This document shows positions 53,145-60,346 of a DNA stretch of 64,000 bases, piece by piece. Within the stretch, counting starts at the first letter, position 1. Each line of letters opens with the position of its first letter. Location of the stretch: the NCBI GenBank assembly GCA_001769195.1, contig MEOK01000015.1, positions 31,583-95,582 of the forward strand, given 5' to 3'. The translations under genes were made by a program, and so were the position numbers. Below the pieces are notes generated by a model. That model saw only the letters and a program-made list of their open reading frames with translations, ran no database searches and had not been told where the DNA came from. The stretch comes from Bacteroidetes bacterium GWF2_40_14. GTDB lineage: Bacteria; Bacteroidota; Bacteroidia; Bacteroidales; UBA932.

Positions 53145-53714
53145 TCAGTTCCTGATTATTTTAATCTCTCCTCCAAGTCCAAGCATTATTATTGAAGATG
53201 GTTTTCCGGTCGACCCCTCTTCAAGCATAGGATCTGCAATCCAATCAACAGAATTTATAATTTCATCGCTTATGTCATGATAACCGGAGGGTGCATTCTC
53301 ACCTGAGATGTTTGCAGATGTTGAGACTATGGGTCTCCGGAACTTTGAGATCAATTGTTGACAAAACGGGTGCTCGGGAATTCTTATACCAGCCGACCCG
53401 TCTTCTGCCACTATGTTTGGAGCAAGACCTATAGCACCAGGATAGATAATTGTCAAAGGGCTATCACTCACCTCTATGAGCTGACATGCAATCTCAGGAA
53501 CCTCCTTAATATAACGGTAGAGCATATCGAGCCCGTCTACAAGAGTTATGAGGCTTTTGCTGTCTGTCCTTTTTTTGATCTTATAAATCTTTTCTACTGC
53601 TGCAGGATTTGTGGCATCGCAACCCAGACCCCAAATAGTGTCTGTGGGATACAGGATTACGCCCCCTGCCCTGAGGACCTTTATTGCCTCGTTAATTGCC
53701 TGGTTTTGTTCCAT
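53145..53714 (-). CDS. tsaC: Threonylcarbamoyl-AMP synthase (Sua5/YrdC/TsaC)
   Basis: 189 residues, the YrdC-only short form. GGVILYPTDTIWGLGCDA at the start, KIKKRTDSKSL, and STSANISGE near 130-140 are the family marks. It makes threonylcarbamoyl-AMP from Thr, bicarbonate and ATP, the first step of t6A synthesis. Separated by two bases from the preceding gene, so it is the last gene of the five-gene mutL operon. TsaE lies at 42525. Confidence 0.93.
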   Translation of the reverse strand: MEQNQAINEAIKVLRAGGVILYPTDTIWGLGCDATNPAAVEKIYKIKKRTDSKSLITLVDGLDMLYRYIKEVPEIACQLIEVSDSPLTIIYPGAIGLAPNIVAEDGSAGIRIPEHPFCQQLISKFRRPIVSTSANISGENAPSGYHDISDEIINSVDWIADPMLEEGSTGKPSSIIMLGLGGEIKIIRN

Positions 53715-53716
53715 GT

Positions 53717-54799
53717 TTAAGGTATGATTATTACAGATATGACAGGGTAGTGGTCAGAAAAGGATATCCTTTCTGTCTTATGGCTCATGCTCCAGAAGTA
53801 ACGGGGGTAAAGAATATAATCGATTCTGAGCAGGGGCCACATATAGGAATAGGTTGCGCTGAACCCTTTTCCCGACTCTCTGAAACTGTCTTGTTTGTCA
53901 ATTGTCAGGTTATGATAGGTATATGACATTGGGGTGTCGTTGAAGTCGCCACATATAATTGCAGGGTATTCACTTCCGGAGGCGTGTGATACAATTGAGT
54001 CGACCTGCATTGCTCTTTTCTTGAATGTACTTGCCATCTTGTCGTGCATGTCAAGGATATCCTCCGAAACTTTGTCGCTCTTGCTCATCTTTTTTATGAG
54101 TGCAGTAAAAGATATTGAATGAGATTCAAGATGGGTGTTATAGAGCCTTATTATTTTTCCAAAGTGTTCTATATCTGTGTATATGCACAGGTTTGTACTG
54201 CCTTTGAAGGTAATTTTCCCGCTCGAGGCAATAGGGAACTTGCTTATTGTAAGGTTACCGAACTTTCCACCAACCCTCGGACTGAAAAAGTGGTAAAAGA
54301 AGTAGGGATAATCTGTGAATGTAGCGCGGATGTCGGCGGTGTCATTTATATAGAACTCCTGAAAGCATACAACTTCCGGCTGCTCCTTTGCAATAAAGCC
54401 GGCAACGCTTGTAAGAAGTTCTCTCCTGCCATGCTTTTTGTCCTGTGCAAATAGACCTACATTGTATGTGCAGACCTTAAGAGCAATACCTTTATCTCCC
54501 TCTTCCGGTTTTCCCCACCTCACAAAAAGATCGGCAAAGAGTATTGAGGGGAGGAGTATGATAAATGTGATCCATATTGCTCCTGAGCGGCGGATTAATC
54601 CAACAATGAGAAGGAACAAGTTCAGCATTACAAGGGGTATGAAGTACAATCCGAAAAACAGGGGAACAGATGTAAGCGACGGATTGATATATATTGATAT
54701 ATATGAAATTAGAAGAGCAATAGCCGAAACAATCAGCACAAGCCTGAAAACTAAGGCAATCGGCCATGGGGACCTTGATCCTTTTTTTCTCTTCTTCAT
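53717..54799 (-). CDS. Membrane-anchored endonuclease/exonuclease/phosphatase family protein
   Basis: 360 residues. About three hydrophobic helices in the first 95 residues, then an EEP domain: KVCTYNVGLFA, VVCFQEFYI with the metal-binding Glu, LYNTHLESHS, ICGDFNDTP and RIDYILYPRYF, ending with SDHYPV. Catalytic residues appear complete. Members include nucleases and lipid phosphatases; the membrane position suggests an outward or membrane-associated phosphodiesterase. The start ATG overlaps the stop of the rhomboid gene (TAATG). Confidence 0.87.
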   Translation of the reverse strand: MKKRKKGSRSPWPIALVFRLVLIVSAIALLISYISIYINPSLTSVPLFFGLYFIPLVMLNLFLLIVGLIRRSGAIWITFIILLPSILFADLFVRWGKPEEGDKGIALKVCTYNVGLFAQDKKHGRRELLTSVAGFIAKEQPEVVCFQEFYINDTADIRATFTDYPYFFYHFFSPRVGGKFGNLTISKFPIASSGKITFKGSTNLCIYTDIEHFGKIIRLYNTHLESHSISFTALIKKMSKSDKVSEDILDMHDKMASTFKKRAMQVDSIVSHASGSEYPAIICGDFNDTPMSYTYHNLTIDKQDSFRESGKGFSATYSYMWPLLRIDYILYPRYFWSMSHKTERISFSDHYPVISVIIIP

Positions 54800-55482
54800 T
54801 AGAAGTACATTCTGTTGTTTTTTTTCCAGTAAATAATAAGGAAATATCCGAAAATCATACCACCCAGGTGTGCAAAGTGTGCCACATTGCCTCCTGTGTT
54901 TGAGATACCTAATGTTAGTTCAATTGCACCAAAAATTAGGACGAACCATTTGGCCTTAAGGGCAACCGGCGGGAAGATGAGCTGAAGTACATTGTTGGGG
55001 AAGAGCATCCCGTAGGCAAGCAACACTCCGTATACAGCACCAGATGCACCTACAGTTGGGGTGGACATAAGTGTCTGAAGACTTTGAGCTGCCTCAATGT
55101 TCCCTGCCTGCGCGGCAGACAAAAGAGAGGATGCATCTATATACATTACAAGTGAGTGCAAGGCTGCTGCGCCTAATCCTGTGACCATATAGTAGAGGAA
55201 AAACTTCTTGCTACCCCATACATGCTCAAGCGCCACGCCGAATATCACCAATGAGTACATGTTAAAGAAGAGATGGATAAAACCTCCATGCATGAACATG
55301 TGTGTGATAAGCTGATATGGTTTGAACAACGGAGATTCAAAGTAAAAAAGAGAGAACTTTTCGTACATGAATTCCCCTGTGAGGTAGGTAATTAAAAGCA
55401 TCAGAGAATTAATGATGAGCAGGTTTTTAATTACAGGGGGCATACTGGTGAAAAATCCCGAGCCTCGGTTATCGTACATCAT
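54799..55482 (-). CDS. Rhomboid intramembrane serine protease
   Basis: 227 residues with about six transmembrane segments. Catalytic Ser147 in GASGAVYG and His205 in AHFAHLGG; the HGGFIHLFFNMYSL segment (65-78) supplies the conserved Asn and His of the oxyanion region. Insertion of about 25 residues between helices (ASSLLSAAQAGNIEAA) is unusual but seen in Bacteroidetes. It cleaves transmembrane substrates, identity unknown. Follows mutL by 29 bases. Confidence 0.93.
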   Translation of the reverse strand: MMYDNRGSGFFTSMPPVIKNLLIINSLMLLITYLTGEFMYEKFSLFYFESPLFKPYQLITHMFMHGGFIHLFFNMYSLVIFGVALEHVWGSKKFFLYYMVTGLGAAALHSLVMYIDASSLLSAAQAGNIEAAQSLQTLMSTPTVGASGAVYGVLLAYGMLFPNNVLQLIFPPVALKAKWFVLIFGAIELTLGISNTGGNVAHFAHLGGMIFGYFLIIYWKKNNRMYF

Positions 55483-55511
55483 GGTTTTGTTATTTTCAAT
55501 TTTAAATTAAT

Positions 55512-57278
55512 CTAGTTAAAGCGCTTTTCAAGTTCTTCAAGTGTTATAATGGCAGTGCAAGGTTTTCCGCCGGGTGTAACCGCAGGCTCCTTGCAGGCAA
55601 AAAGTGAGTCTATCAGAATCTGAGCTTCGAGGTTGTTAAGCGACTCTTGTCTTCCAGTTGTTGCGGCGTGTGCAAGTGATGCTGCGAACCTCTCTCTTGA
55701 TGCTTCACCAAAATCCCTGCCAAGTTCGGTTAGGTCAAATACCAGCTTGTCTATAAGCTCATTAATGACTTCCGGCTCATCTGACACTCCGTCAGGAATT
55801 CCGGAAATATCAACACAATTCTTTCTGCTGTTATCTTCACTGGCGCGTATATCAAAGCCTAAGTGCCCTAAAATCATTAAGTTCTCAACAATTACAGAAT
55901 AGGAGTAGTCGTCGAGCTCAATTGTTTTAGGGAACAGGGTGTGATTTATGATTTCTGAATGAGACAGAAGGGTATCAAGATATTTTTCGTATAAAATCCT
56001 CTCGGTTGCCCGCCTTATGTTAATTGCTAAAAGTCCCGATTTTATTGTGGTAATTATGTACTTTCCGGCTACCTGTATGACAGGTTTCTGGGGAATTGCG
56101 GGGTCCTTTATAAGTGGAGAGTATGGTTCGCGCCTATACGATGTGTTATCATCGGGGAAACGTCTCTCAGAAAATTCTTCGTTAAAGGGGTTGAACAACG
56201 GGTCGAAATCGATTTTTGGTGATGGAACATAATAACTGGTGTTCACCTTTGGAATCTCGGGGGCACCCTCCTGGTCGAAGTCGATGCTTGGCATGAATGA
56301 GTTCTTGCCCAGCGATTCCCTCACAACCGAGCGGAGAATATCAAAAATTGCAAATTCGTCTTCGAATTTTATCTCAGTCTTTGAGGGGTGAATATTCACA
56401 TCAATCTTATCTGTGCCGGCCTCAAAGAAAATGAAGAAAGAGGGGAGTGTTCCCTCCTGTATGAGGTTTTCATAGGCCTTTAAAACGGCTTTCTGAAAGT
56501 ATGAGCTTCTGAAGTATCTGTTGTTGACAAAGAAATACTGATTTCCGGGTGTCTTTCTTGCATCTTCTGGCTTGCCTATATAGCCGCGGATTTTTATAAG
56601 TGATGTATCTACATGCAAATCTACAAGTTCTCTACCTAGTTCCCGCCCTGCTACATCTTGTATACGGCGTCTCTGATTGGAGGGTGGCAGGTTGAATATT
56701 TCGCTGCCGTTGTGCGTGAGTTTGAATGAGATATCTGGACGTGTTATGGCAACCCGTGTGAACTCCGATACTATCTGACGGTATTCCGTTGAGTCTGATT
56801 TAAGGAATTTTCTTCTTGCGGGGACGTTGTAAAAAATGTTCCTGACAATGAAATTACTACCCTTAGGTGTGGAGACCTCCGATTCGTAAATAAGCTTAGA
56901 CTCTGCAAACCTCACTTCGTAACCCATCTGGTCGCACTCCCGGCGGGTCTTCAGGGAGACTTCCGAAACCGCTGCCACAGATGCCAGTGCCTCTCCGCGG
57001 AACCCGAATGTGCTAAGATGGTCAAGATCTTCAATCTCTGTAAGTTTGGAGGTTGCATGTCTTAGAAAGGCTGTCTTGGCATCCTGAGGCGACATGCCTT
57101 CACCGTCGTCGATTATTTGTATTAGAGTTCTGCCCGAATCCTTTACAACAACCTGAATTTGTGTTGCAGAGGCATCCACGGCATTTTCCATAAGCTCTTT
57201 AACAACCGAGGCCGGTCTCTGGACCACTTCACCTGCTGCGATGAGATTGGAAATATGGCTTGGAAGGACTTTAAGCAT
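55512..57278 (-). CDS. mutL: DNA mismatch repair protein MutL, apparently lacking the DQHA endonuclease motif
   Basis: 588 residues. N-terminal GHKL ATPase complete: IAAGEVVQRPASVVKELMEN, IIDDGEGM and STFGFRGEAL, then TPKGSNFIVRNIFYNVPARR. In the C-terminal dimerisation domain the place where Bacteroidetes MutL usually has DQHRAH reads NIRRATERILYE (residues 420-431), so the Asp and His of the metal-binding endonuclease motif are missing; the segment that follows (ATERILYE) keeps the Glu. Nicking may be lost or supplied otherwise. The start overlaps the preceding ORF (TAATG). Head of a coupled operon. Confidence 0.93.
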   Translation of the reverse strand: MLKVLPSHISNLIAAGEVVQRPASVVKELMENAVDASATQIQVVVKDSGRTLIQIIDDGEGMSPQDAKTAFLRHATSKLTEIEDLDHLSTFGFRGEALASVAAVSEVSLKTRRECDQMGYEVRFAESKLIYESEVSTPKGSNFIVRNIFYNVPARRKFLKSDSTEYRQIVSEFTRVAITRPDISFKLTHNGSEIFNLPPSNQRRRIQDVAGRELGRELVDLHVDTSLIKIRGYIGKPEDARKTPGNQYFFVNNRYFRSSYFQKAVLKAYENLIQEGTLPSFFIFFEAGTDKIDVNIHPSKTEIKFEDEFAIFDILRSVVRESLGKNSFMPSIDFDQEGAPEIPKVNTSYYVPSPKIDFDPLFNPFNEEFSERRFPDDNTSYRREPYSPLIKDPAIPQKPVIQVAGKYIITTIKSGLLAINIRRATERILYEKYLDTLLSHSEIINHTLFPKTIELDDYSYSVIVENLMILGHLGFDIRASEDNSRKNCVDISGIPDGVSDEPEVINELIDKLVFDLTELGRDFGEASRERFAASLAHAATTGRQESLNNLEAQILIDSLFACKEPAVTPGGKPCTAIITLEELEKRFN

Positions 57279-57595
57279 TAGCCCATTGATGCAAAAAAAA
57301 GTCCTAATGACTTGGAGAGATAATATGCAGCAACAAGCAGCACGACTAAGAAGACAAGAATTATGATTCTGTTCAGCATAACAGAACCGGGTGAACGGCG
57401 ATTGTGATAAACGGCTTTTCTTAATTTGCCGCGAAGCAGCCGCCCCGGAATATAGCCGGGATCCTTGCCCTTTTCCTCTTCGTGAAGACGGGAAAAACGC
57501 TCCTCCATTTTCTCTTTCTTTTCATCGAAATAAAGTGGCTGATAGTTAAAAGCCCTGTGTTTTGGCAGACTGAATAAACTAAAATTAAATCCCAT
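57278..57595 (-). CDS. Small membrane-anchored protein preceding mutL, unknown function
   Basis: About 105 residues from the ATG at 57595 (MGFNFSLFSLPKHRAFNYQP). A -7 box at 57631-57638 supports this start and excludes the longer frame. Charged middle (DEKKEKMEERFSRLHEEEKG), then one transmembrane helix near the C-terminus (IIILVFLVVLLVAAYYL). A basic segment RLLRGKLRKAVYHNRR precedes the helix. The N-terminal motif FNYQPLYFDEKKEKMEER is, as I recall, widely conserved in Bacteroidetes. TAATG overlap with mutL indicates coupled translation. No function known to me. Confidence 0.7.
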   Translation of the reverse strand: MGFNFSLFSLPKHRAFNYQPLYFDEKKEKMEERFSRLHEEEKGKDPGYIPGRLLRGKLRKAVYHNRRSPGSVMLNRIIILVFLVVLLVAAYYLSKSLGLFFASMG

Positions 57596-57630
57596 TTTTG
57601 TCAAGTATTCCTTTATAGAATTCCTTTGCA

Positions 57631-57638
57631 CAAAGATA
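57631..57638 (-). promoter_or_regulatory. -7 box for the mutL operon
   Basis: On the minus strand TATCTTTG is a full match to TAnnTTTG, 36 bases before the ATG at 57595. Confidence 0.55.
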
Positions 57639-57690
57639 ATAATTTATGTAGGAATTTTGTTATAACTTTACCCAACTATAAAAAACGGAA

Positions 57691-58170
57691 ATGGATTTAA
57701 GAATTGGTAACGGCTACGATGTTCATGCACTGGCAGAGGGCCTCCCATTATGGGTTTGTGGCATACAAATCAATCACTCAAAGGGTTGCGTGGCCCATTC
57801 GGATGGCGACACTCCTATCCATGCCCTGTGCGATGCTCTTCTGGGGGCACTGGCTTTGGGCGACATAGGAACCCATTTCCCTGATACTTCAGCAAAGTTC
57901 AAAGGCATAGACAGCAAGATATTACTGACGAGGGTCTACTCTATGATTAGGGAGTATGGTTTCTCTCTTATAAATGCCGATATCACTGTCGCACTGCAAT
58001 CACCAAAAATAGCACGGTACATACCGGAAATGCGAACAATGCTGGCCGTGTTGCTGGGAGTGGCTATGGATCAGATCTCAATCAAGGCAACCACAACAGA
58101 GAAACTTGGCTTTGTGGGCCGTGAAGAGGGCATTGCTGCATACGTTACAGTGCTGCTGGGGCGTCAGTAG
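57691..58170 (+). CDS. ispF: 2-C-methyl-D-erythritol 2,4-cyclodiphosphate synthase
   Basis: 159 residues, standard length. GNGYDVHALAEG with the metal-binding Asp and His, AHSDGDTPIHALCDALLGAL, GDIGTHFPDT and the C-terminal ATTTEKLGFVGREEGIAAYV are all diagnostic. Fifth step of the MEP isoprenoid pathway, a trimeric zinc enzyme in the cytoplasm. It stands alone, divergent from the mutL operon, and ends at a long inverted repeat shared with the convergent gene. Confidence 0.97.
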   Translation: MDLRIGNGYDVHALAEGLPLWVCGIQINHSKGCVAHSDGDTPIHALCDALLGALALGDIGTHFPDTSAKFKGIDSKILLTRVYSMIREYGFSLINADITVALQSPKIARYIPEMRTMLAVLLGVAMDQISIKATTTEKLGFVGREEGIAAYVTVLLGRQ

Positions 58171-58183
58171 GTGAGGAGGTCAA

Positions 58184-58316
58184 AAAAACTCCCTTGAAGT
58201 TTTTAGTATCTGTCGGATTTCTCATTAATTACAAAAATATCTCCGAGTAATTTATAGAAAATATTTTATATAGGCCTATTTATCTGAAGCTTGCAAAAAA
58301 CTTCAAGGGAGTTTTT
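58184..58316. repeat. Inverted repeat at the convergent ispF / 58266 gene ends
   Basis: AAAAACTCCCTTGAAGTTTTT (58184-58204) recurs in inverted form without mismatch at 58296-58316, 21 bases each, with a 91-base AT-rich spacer. The right copy lies inside the 3' coding part of the gene at 58266. Each copy has flanking A- and T-runs, and the whole could act as a bidirectional terminator by long-range folding. Confidence 0.6.
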
Positions 58317-58943
58317 CCTGCTAATCAATCTGTAATGCGGCTTGTACTTGTCGGCATAATCCTTGCTGTGGTGAATTACATATTTCCCTTGTGATAACAA
58401 TGTTTCCAGTGTCTTTGAATCTTCATTCATATATGGAATATCGGGAAACAGTTGCCTTACAATTGACTCAATCTCGCGCCACTCCAGTTGCCAATCTTTT
58501 ACAGAAGGAGCTTTGGCAAGTGAGGTACTTTTGATAAAGGCATCAAAAAACCGGTTATAATCAATGATGTTCTCCTTAATGACAGCCAGATCTACCCTCA
58601 CAAAATTGCCCTCCCAACCGGTTACCTCAACAGATTCATTCTGTGACCGGCCATTCACCTCGGCCAGTTCACGACGGAGATAAGCACCGGCAGAAGCAGT
58701 ATCGGCAACAATATGACCCGGCCCGAACTTGTCCTGAAAGAAGTTCTTATACAGATCTATAAGCCTCGACTCCGGATAGTTTTTCATCTGCCACCGCACA
58801 CTCTCCGCAACCCTTTTACGAAAATCGGTCCGTTGAAAGAGACTATCAGTATTTGTTGAGTCAGCAGTAGCAGCAACCATACCAACCCCAGAAAACAGAG
58901 TGACCAAAACCATCGCAATAACCATGTATCGGCTTATAAACAA
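58266..58943 (-). CDS. Conserved exported protein of Bacteroidetes, unknown function
   Basis: 225 residues with an N-terminal hydrophobic signal (MVIAMVLVTLFSGVGMVAA). Mature part helical with conserved-looking segments DLYKNFFQDKFGPGHIVAD, GNFVRVDLAVI, LFPDIPYMNEDS and YVIHHSKDYADKYKPHYRLI, a pattern I recall from uncharacterised Bacteroidetes proteins. His residues in HHS and PHYR could be functional. The final codons lie in one arm of the 58184-58316 inverted repeat. No enzymatic family is evident. Confidence 0.65.
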   Translation of the reverse strand: MFISRYMVIAMVLVTLFSGVGMVAATADSTNTDSLFQRTDFRKRVAESVRWQMKNYPESRLIDLYKNFFQDKFGPGHIVADTASAGAYLRRELAEVNGRSQNESVEVTGWEGNFVRVDLAVIKENIIDYNRFFDAFIKSTSLAKAPSVKDWQLEWREIESIVRQLFPDIPYMNEDSKTLETLLSQGKYVIHHSKDYADKYKPHYRLISRKNSLEVFCKLQINRPI

Positions 58944-59006
58944 TATTTTATGCTTACTAATAATTTAAAACGCTCAACTCAAAGTTAAATAAAACCGCCA
59001 AAGAAC

Positions 59007-59036
59007 TTGCCACTTTCCAAAAATGTATTACTTTTG
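59007..59036 (+). promoter_or_regulatory. Promoter of tRNA-Met
   Basis: TTG at 59007-59009 and TACTTTTG at 59029-59036 with a 19-base spacer, matching the Bacteroidetes -33/-7 consensus; the tRNA begins 14 bases later. Confidence 0.7.
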
Positions 59037-59049
59037 CACCTCAATTCGC

Positions 59050-59123
59050 GGCGCGATAGCTCAGCTGGTTAGAGCGCATGATTCATAATCATGAGGTCCC
59101 CAGTTCAATCCTGGGTCGCGCTA
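59050..59123 (+). tRNA. tRNA-Met (CAT anticodon)
   Basis: 74 bases folding as a cloverleaf: acceptor GGCGCGA with TCGCGCT (first pair G-U), D-arm GCTC...GAGC, anticodon arm CATGA-TTCATAA-TCATG with anticodon CAT, T-arm CCCAG-TTCAATC-CTGGG, discriminator A, no encoded CCA. It is an elongator-type or an Ile2 (lysidine) tRNA; the sequence alone does not settle which. It is not the initiator by the loop and acceptor pairing. Confidence 0.93.
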
Positions 59124-59251
59124 CAAGAATGAAGAACCCCCCTTGCTTTTGGCAAGGGGGGTTTGTTATTTTGCTCCAGCCCGAGCTTGCTTGGTGGTGG
59201 AAGCAAAATAATAAACCATCAAGGCAATGCCTTGGGGGTTCTTCATTCTTG
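59124..59251. repeat. Large palindrome immediately after tRNA-Met
   Basis: CAAGAATGAAGAACCCCC at 59124-59141 is repeated inverted at 59234-59251 (18 bases, perfect). Inward the arms stay related to about 59177 and 59199 (GTTTGTTATTTTGCTCC against GGAAGCAAAATAATAAAC). Each arm carries its own small hairpin. The left arm includes the tRNA terminator. Its right arm is the first, diverged part of the 109-bp repeat that follows. Confidence 0.8.
59135..59163 (+). terminator. Terminator hairpin of tRNA-Met
   Basis: AACCCCCCTTGC (59135-59146), loop of five, GCAAGGGGGGTT (59152-59163), a 12-bp GC-rich perfect stem followed by TGTTATTTT. Confidence 0.75.
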
Positions 59252-59521
59252 GGCTGTTTTCCGCGACCTTTCCAGGATCACGGCGCGCAGCGACGTAATC
59301 CTGGGTGCGGCAAAATAACAAACCCCTAAAGGCAATGCCCTTGGGGGTTCTTCATTCTTGGGCTGTTTTCCGCGACCTTTCCAGGATCACAGCGCGCAGC
59401 GACGTAATCCTGGGTGCGGCAAAATAACAAACCCCTAAAGGCAATGCCCTGAGGGGTTCTTAATTCTTGGGCTGTTTTCCGCGACCTTTCCAGGATCACG
59501 GCGCGCAGCGACGTAATCCTG
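59205..59521. repeat. Tandem array of a 109-bp unit with two hairpins per unit
   Basis: The unit starting GGGCTGTTTTCCGCGACC recurs at 59251, 59360 and 59469, exactly 109 bases apart; the third copy is cut short at 59521, and a diverged partial copy precedes (59205-59250). About 2.9 units with few differences. Each unit contains CCAGGAT...ATCCTGG (for example 59272-59278 with 59298-59304, arms extending to CCGC/GCGG) and AACCCC...GGGGTT around GGCAATGCC. No coding potential; short open frames across it are not genes. Confidence 0.85.
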
Positions 59522-59530
59522 TGTCAATTC

Positions 59531-59926
59531 CTATACCAGACTTATACTTTGCAGTTCCCTTGAAAGATTGTGAATTCCCTTTTCAATCTTATTTCTCTGT
59601 TTTGGCCCGGGTTTTTTTACCCCCATTGCATATTGGCTCAGCAAACTTTCATTAACACCAGTGACCTTAGATAATGCCCTTTTAGTAAAAATATGCTGAT
59701 AGTAATTTAAAAGGCCAGCAGTATCAAATCTGATTGCAATTTCAAACCCTTTCTCAAGCCAAGCCGGCTTTTTATTTTCGTCTTCAAAAGAGAATTCAAT
59801 AACCTCTTTCGATTTAATTTTTGCCTCCTCTATAGTGTGCGCAAATGAGAAAACATTTGGAAATTCCTCAAACCAGATCCCATATCCATCTTTGCTCCAC
59901 TCTAAAGTTGCGATAATTTTTTTCAT
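59531..59926 (-). CDS. hicB: HicB-family antitoxin with C-terminal helix-turn-helix
   Basis: 131 residues. N-terminal HicB-like partial RNase-H fold (IIATLEWSKDGYGIWFEEFP, FAHTIEEAKIKSKEVIEF) and a C-terminal XRE-like HTH (LSKVTGVNESLLSQYAMGVK). HicB antitoxins neutralise HicA and repress the operon. It begins two bases after the hicA remnant in the classic hicA-hicB order. The frame is intact although the toxin is not, so it could remain as a regulator or an anti-toxin against other HicA copies. Confidence 0.82.
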   Translation of the reverse strand: MKKIIATLEWSKDGYGIWFEEFPNVFSFAHTIEEAKIKSKEVIEFSFEDENKKPAWLEKGFEIAIRFDTAGLLNYYQHIFTKRALSKVTGVNESLLSQYAMGVKKPGPKQRNKIEKGIHNLSRELQSISLV

Positions 59927-59928
59927 GG

Positions 59929-60118
59929 CTATTTAATAATTCTTGCTTGTTTTAAAATCGCTGTTGCAAGTCCCTTGCCAATTTCTTTCGAACTATGGTT
60001 TGGTACAATTATAATATTTTCATAATCAGGATGTCATCATTTTCATGTGACTTCCTTTTTGGCCGATAACAACCCATCCACCTTGCTCCAATCTCCGTAT
60101 CAGTTCACTGCACTTCAT
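59929..60118 (-). pseudogene. hicA: hicA toxin gene with a one-base frameshift
   Basis: From the ATG at 60118 the first frame reads MKCSELIRRLEQGGWVVIGQ and KGSHMKMM, a typical HicA N-terminus with its catalytic His, then meets TGA at 60026-60028 after 30 codons. The rest of HicA (HPDYENIIIVPNHSSKEIG to ILKQARIIK and TAG at 59929) continues in another frame from 60033. The total of 190 bases is one more than 63 codons. A single extra base near 60034 (range 60030-60040) explains it. The toxin is probably dead, unless this is a sequencing error or programmed shift. Confidence 0.82.
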
Positions 60119-60346
60119 CCTCAATCTTTATGCCATAAAGGTAATAGAAGTATTACTAAAATCAAAATTTTTTACAGCAGAAAAATTGTCTCAATAAAAC
60201 ATTCTTTTCTATAGTAATATTTTAATGTTTAGATAGATCAAAAAGAAATAATCTTTGATAAATGTTTTTTATTATTAGTTTTGAACTGTCTTTCAGAATT
60301 TTAATAAAGCAGTATTTATGAACCATCTTTTATTTTATATTTTATT
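60119..60346. other. Gene-free AT-rich stretch
   Basis: Very AT-rich, without reading frame, RNA gene or clear promoter consensus. It separates the divergent hicA remnant and the S41 peptidase gene and must hold their promoters. Confidence 0.4.

Noticed and set aside
59078..59329. An 83-codon open frame across tRNA-Met and the repeats
   Set aside because: It starts inside the tRNA and runs through hairpin repeats; the codons only follow the repeat, and a similar frame appears in the next unit (59467-59655).
59205..59521. CRISPR array for the 109-bp repeats
   Set aside because: The units are 109 bases, contiguous and repeat almost unchanged in full, with no alternation of short repeats and unique spacers, and no cas genes nearby.
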